From positions 1,922,001 through 1,986,000 of the forward strand of contig NZ_CP045995.1 of the NCBI RefSeq assembly GCF_016899425.1: a stretch of DNA of 64,000 nt, given 5' to 3'. Shown here one piece after another: positions 62,538 to 64,000 of the stretch (within the stretch, counting starts at the first letter, position 1; every line of letters begins with the position of its first letter). The stretch is from Burkholderia sp. MS389 (GTDB taxonomy: Bacteria > Pseudomonadota > Gammaproteobacteria > Burkholderiales > Burkholderiaceae). Made by a program: the position numbers and the translations under genes. Under the pieces are notes generated by a model. The model saw only the letters and a program-made list of their open reading frames with translations, searched no databases and was not told the origin of the DNA.

Positions 62538-62972
62538 CTACGCGTACTTGTCGCCGACCGTACTGCGAATCGGATGGGTGTCGTAGACGATGATCATCCG
62601 TTCGATGAGCCCCGCAGTGTCGAACTCGAACACGTCGACGCACTCGAAGTGCGCCACCGAACCGTCGTTCAGCGCCCAGTCGTAGATGAAGTAACCTGTC
62701 GCACGTCGAGCGCCGGTCGTGCTGACGCAGATATCGATCGGTGTAATCTTGCTTTCTCCGGATACGGCGGCGACCTTCGAAAAGAAGGGCCCGGGGTGCA
62801 TCCAGCCGAGAAATGGCGAGAAAATCCGCGCGTCCGGCGTGAATAGCGCGCAGATGGCGCCGACATCGCCGCGCTCCAGTTCCCGCAGGTAAGCACGAAC
62901 CTGTTCCGTGTAGAGTGATTCCGACGTTGAGCCCAAAATTATCCTCCGATCGTTCGTCGACAACCCGTTCAT
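62538..62972 (-). CDS. SnoaL/NTF2-like protein
   Basis: 144-aa nuclear-transport-factor-2-fold protein (LYTEQVRAYLRELERGDVGAICALFTPDARIFSPFLGW, then GYFIYDWALNDGSVAHFECVDVFEFDTAGLIERMIIVYDTHPIR). The family covers isomerases, cyclases and binding proteins, so no reaction is assigned. It diverges from a GcvA-like LysR gene only 45 bases away, so that regulator probably controls it. No strong Shine-Dalgarno; the ATG at 62972 gives the usual length. Confidence 0.83.
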   Translation of the reverse strand: MNGLSTNDRRIILGSTSESLYTEQVRAYLRELERGDVGAICALFTPDARIFSPFLGWMHPGPFFSKVAAVSGESKITPIDICVSTTGARRATGYFIYDWALNDGSVAHFECVDVFEFDTAGLIERMIIVYDTHPIRSTVGDKYA

Positions 62973-63017
62973 TCGCCAGAACAGGGCATCCGGTAGACGC
63001 ACGATAGCGACGCACCG

Positions 63018-63959
63018 ATGACCGAACAATCGAAAAATTTGCAACCCGGGTATGCGGCGCATGCATATCCGCTGGCCGACCTGACGCGGCCGCTCCCGCC
63101 GCTGGCGGCAATTCAGTCGTTCGTCGCCGCGGCGCAACTGGGCAGCGTCAGCAAGGCCGCGGATCATCTATGCCGCACGCAAGGCGCGGTGAGCCGCCAG
63201 ATACAGCAGTTGGAAACGCATTATCGATGCGCACTCTTCGTGCGCCATGTCTCGGGGCTGACGTTGACGCCGGAAGGCAATGCACTGCTGACGGTCGCGG
63301 TCAACGTGCTCACGCAACTGGTTCAGCATGCGGATTCCCATGCACGGGCGACCTCGGTGCTCACGTTGAAGTTGCCGTCCACGTTCGCCGTTCGCTGGTT
63401 GCTCCCGCGGCTGCCGGACATTCATCGCGCGATGAGCGGCACGGAGCTGCGTATTTCGACCTCCGCGGACGACACGCCGGATTTCACGACGTCCGACGTC
63501 GACGCCATCGTCGTGCGCGGCACGGGACAGTGGACCGGTATGGAAGCAGTACCGCTCTTTTCCGAGCGGCTCACACCGATGTGCGCGCCCGCGTTGGCGA
63601 CATCGCTGCGATCCGTTGCCGACCTTGCGCAGGTCGATTTGCTCCATCCCGGGCCCAGCCACGCAGAGTGGAGATGCTGGCTCGATCACGTGGGGGCACG
63701 CCAGACCGATGCGGGACGCGGGCTCGTATTCGATACCCTCGAATTGACGCTCGCGGCGTCGATGGAAGGACACGGCATTGCAATCGGCGACCCGCGAATG
63801 GCGAGAGACCGACTCCGTGCCGGATCGCTGGTGACCCCGTTTGAGGAAGTGGTTGAAGACGGCCTTTCCTACTTCCTCGTCTATCCGCCCCAACGGGCGG
63901 CACAACCGAAAATTCGGGCCCTCGCCGATATCTTGCTACGACTGGCGCGAGAAGATTGA
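63018..63959 (+). CDS. LysR family regulator, GcvA-like
   Basis: 313-aa LysR regulator of the GcvA/AmpR-like group: LPPLAAIQSFVAAAQLGSVSKAADHLCRTQGAVSRQIQQLE (about 27-67, in part) is the DNA-binding helix-turn-helix. The effector domain begins near 105 and includes the SAD...DAIVVRGTGQW part. A non-conserved tail of about 25 residues precedes it. Divergent from the SnoaL-like gene, its likely target. Ends 41 bases before the window edge. Confidence 0.92.
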   Translation: MTEQSKNLQPGYAAHAYPLADLTRPLPPLAAIQSFVAAAQLGSVSKAADHLCRTQGAVSRQIQQLETHYRCALFVRHVSGLTLTPEGNALLTVAVNVLTQLVQHADSHARATSVLTLKLPSTFAVRWLLPRLPDIHRAMSGTELRISTSADDTPDFTTSDVDAIVVRGTGQWTGMEAVPLFSERLTPMCAPALATSLRSVADLAQVDLLHPGPSHAEWRCWLDHVGARQTDAGRGLVFDTLELTLAASMEGHGIAIGDPRMARDRLRAGSLVTPFEEVVEDGLSYFLVYPPQRAAQPKIRALADILLRLARED

Positions 63960-64000
63960 TCGATAGGCTAGCGTCCGATACGTGGTGCGAAGCCGACCTT

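Overview
The window is GC-rich, densely coding DNA typical of a Burkholderia secondary replicon, most likely Burkholderia cepacia complex. The evidence is the codon bias, the porin type, the many LysR/GntR/MarR/LacI regulators next to small catabolic operons, and close matches to proteobacterial ferulate and L-arabinose catabolic enzymes. There are no rRNA, tRNA, CRISPR or phage genes. This assignment is inference from sequence features; no database was searched.

Layout. (a) 1-5.5 kb: an ECF41-type sigma factor with a fused SnoaL-like domain, followed on the same strand by the genes that usually accompany this group (carboxymuconolactone decarboxylase-like protein, oxidoreductase/epimerase), plus a secreted cupin, a LysR regulator, an Ohr-like OsmC protein and an SDR. 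An exact ECF41-type promoter (TGTCACA-N16-CGTC) lies at 2128-2154, in front of the LysR gene. (b) 5.5-10.8 kb: PRC-barrel protein, DAHP synthase, two uncharacterised proteins, a YceH-like DUF480 protein and an SDR. (c) 10.8-16.5 kb: an aldolase/DHDPS-family/MOSC operon with a divergent XRE-cupin repressor and a shared palindromic operator, a HutC-type GntR, and a PhyH dioxygenase paired with an amino-acid binding protein. (d) 16.8-21.4 kb: a broken AbiEii gene, then a LysR gene facing an operon of two paralogous cytosine-deaminase-like amidohydrolases and an NTF2-like protein. (e) 21.8-28.6 kb: glycine-zipper lipoprotein, GNAT, class III aminotransferase, and an Lrp / diaminopropionate ammonia-lyase / M20 hydrolase module.

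(f) 28.6-38.0 kb: a complete hydroxycinnamate (ferulate/p-coumarate) module. A tannase-family esterase lipoprotein, a porin and an aromatic-acid MFS transporter form one operon. Hydroxycinnamoyl-CoA hydratase-lyase, vanillin dehydrogenase and feruloyl-CoA synthetase form another. A MarR regulator is encoded upstream. Both operon promoters carry the same inverted repeat (ATCAGG-N3-CCTGAT), which makes them a likely two-operon regulon. (g) 38.1-39.9 kb: a short AT-rich island, unlike everything around it, holding a DUF6402 protein with a proline-rich linker overlapped by a small membrane-anchored protein. This is a possible effector/immunity pair. (h) 40.0-50.9 kb: oxidative L-arabinose catabolism (AraFGH ABC importer, sugar 1-dehydrogenase, lactonase, arabonate dehydratase, KDA dehydratase, an MFS permease) with a divergent GguR-type LysR regulator. 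(i) 51-54.2 kb: OsmC, GntR, TetR and LacI genes. (j) 54.3-60.8 kb: a LacI-controlled beta-galactoside operon (ABC ATPase, GH42 beta-galactosidase, binding protein, two permeases) ended by a strong terminator. (k) 60.9-64 kb: NmrA-like reductase with an HxlR regulator, and a SnoaL-like protein with a LysR regulator.

The overall picture is a replicon region specialised for plant-derived carbon: cell-wall ferulate esters, arabinose, galactosides and nitrogen compounds. Each pathway sits beside its own regulator.
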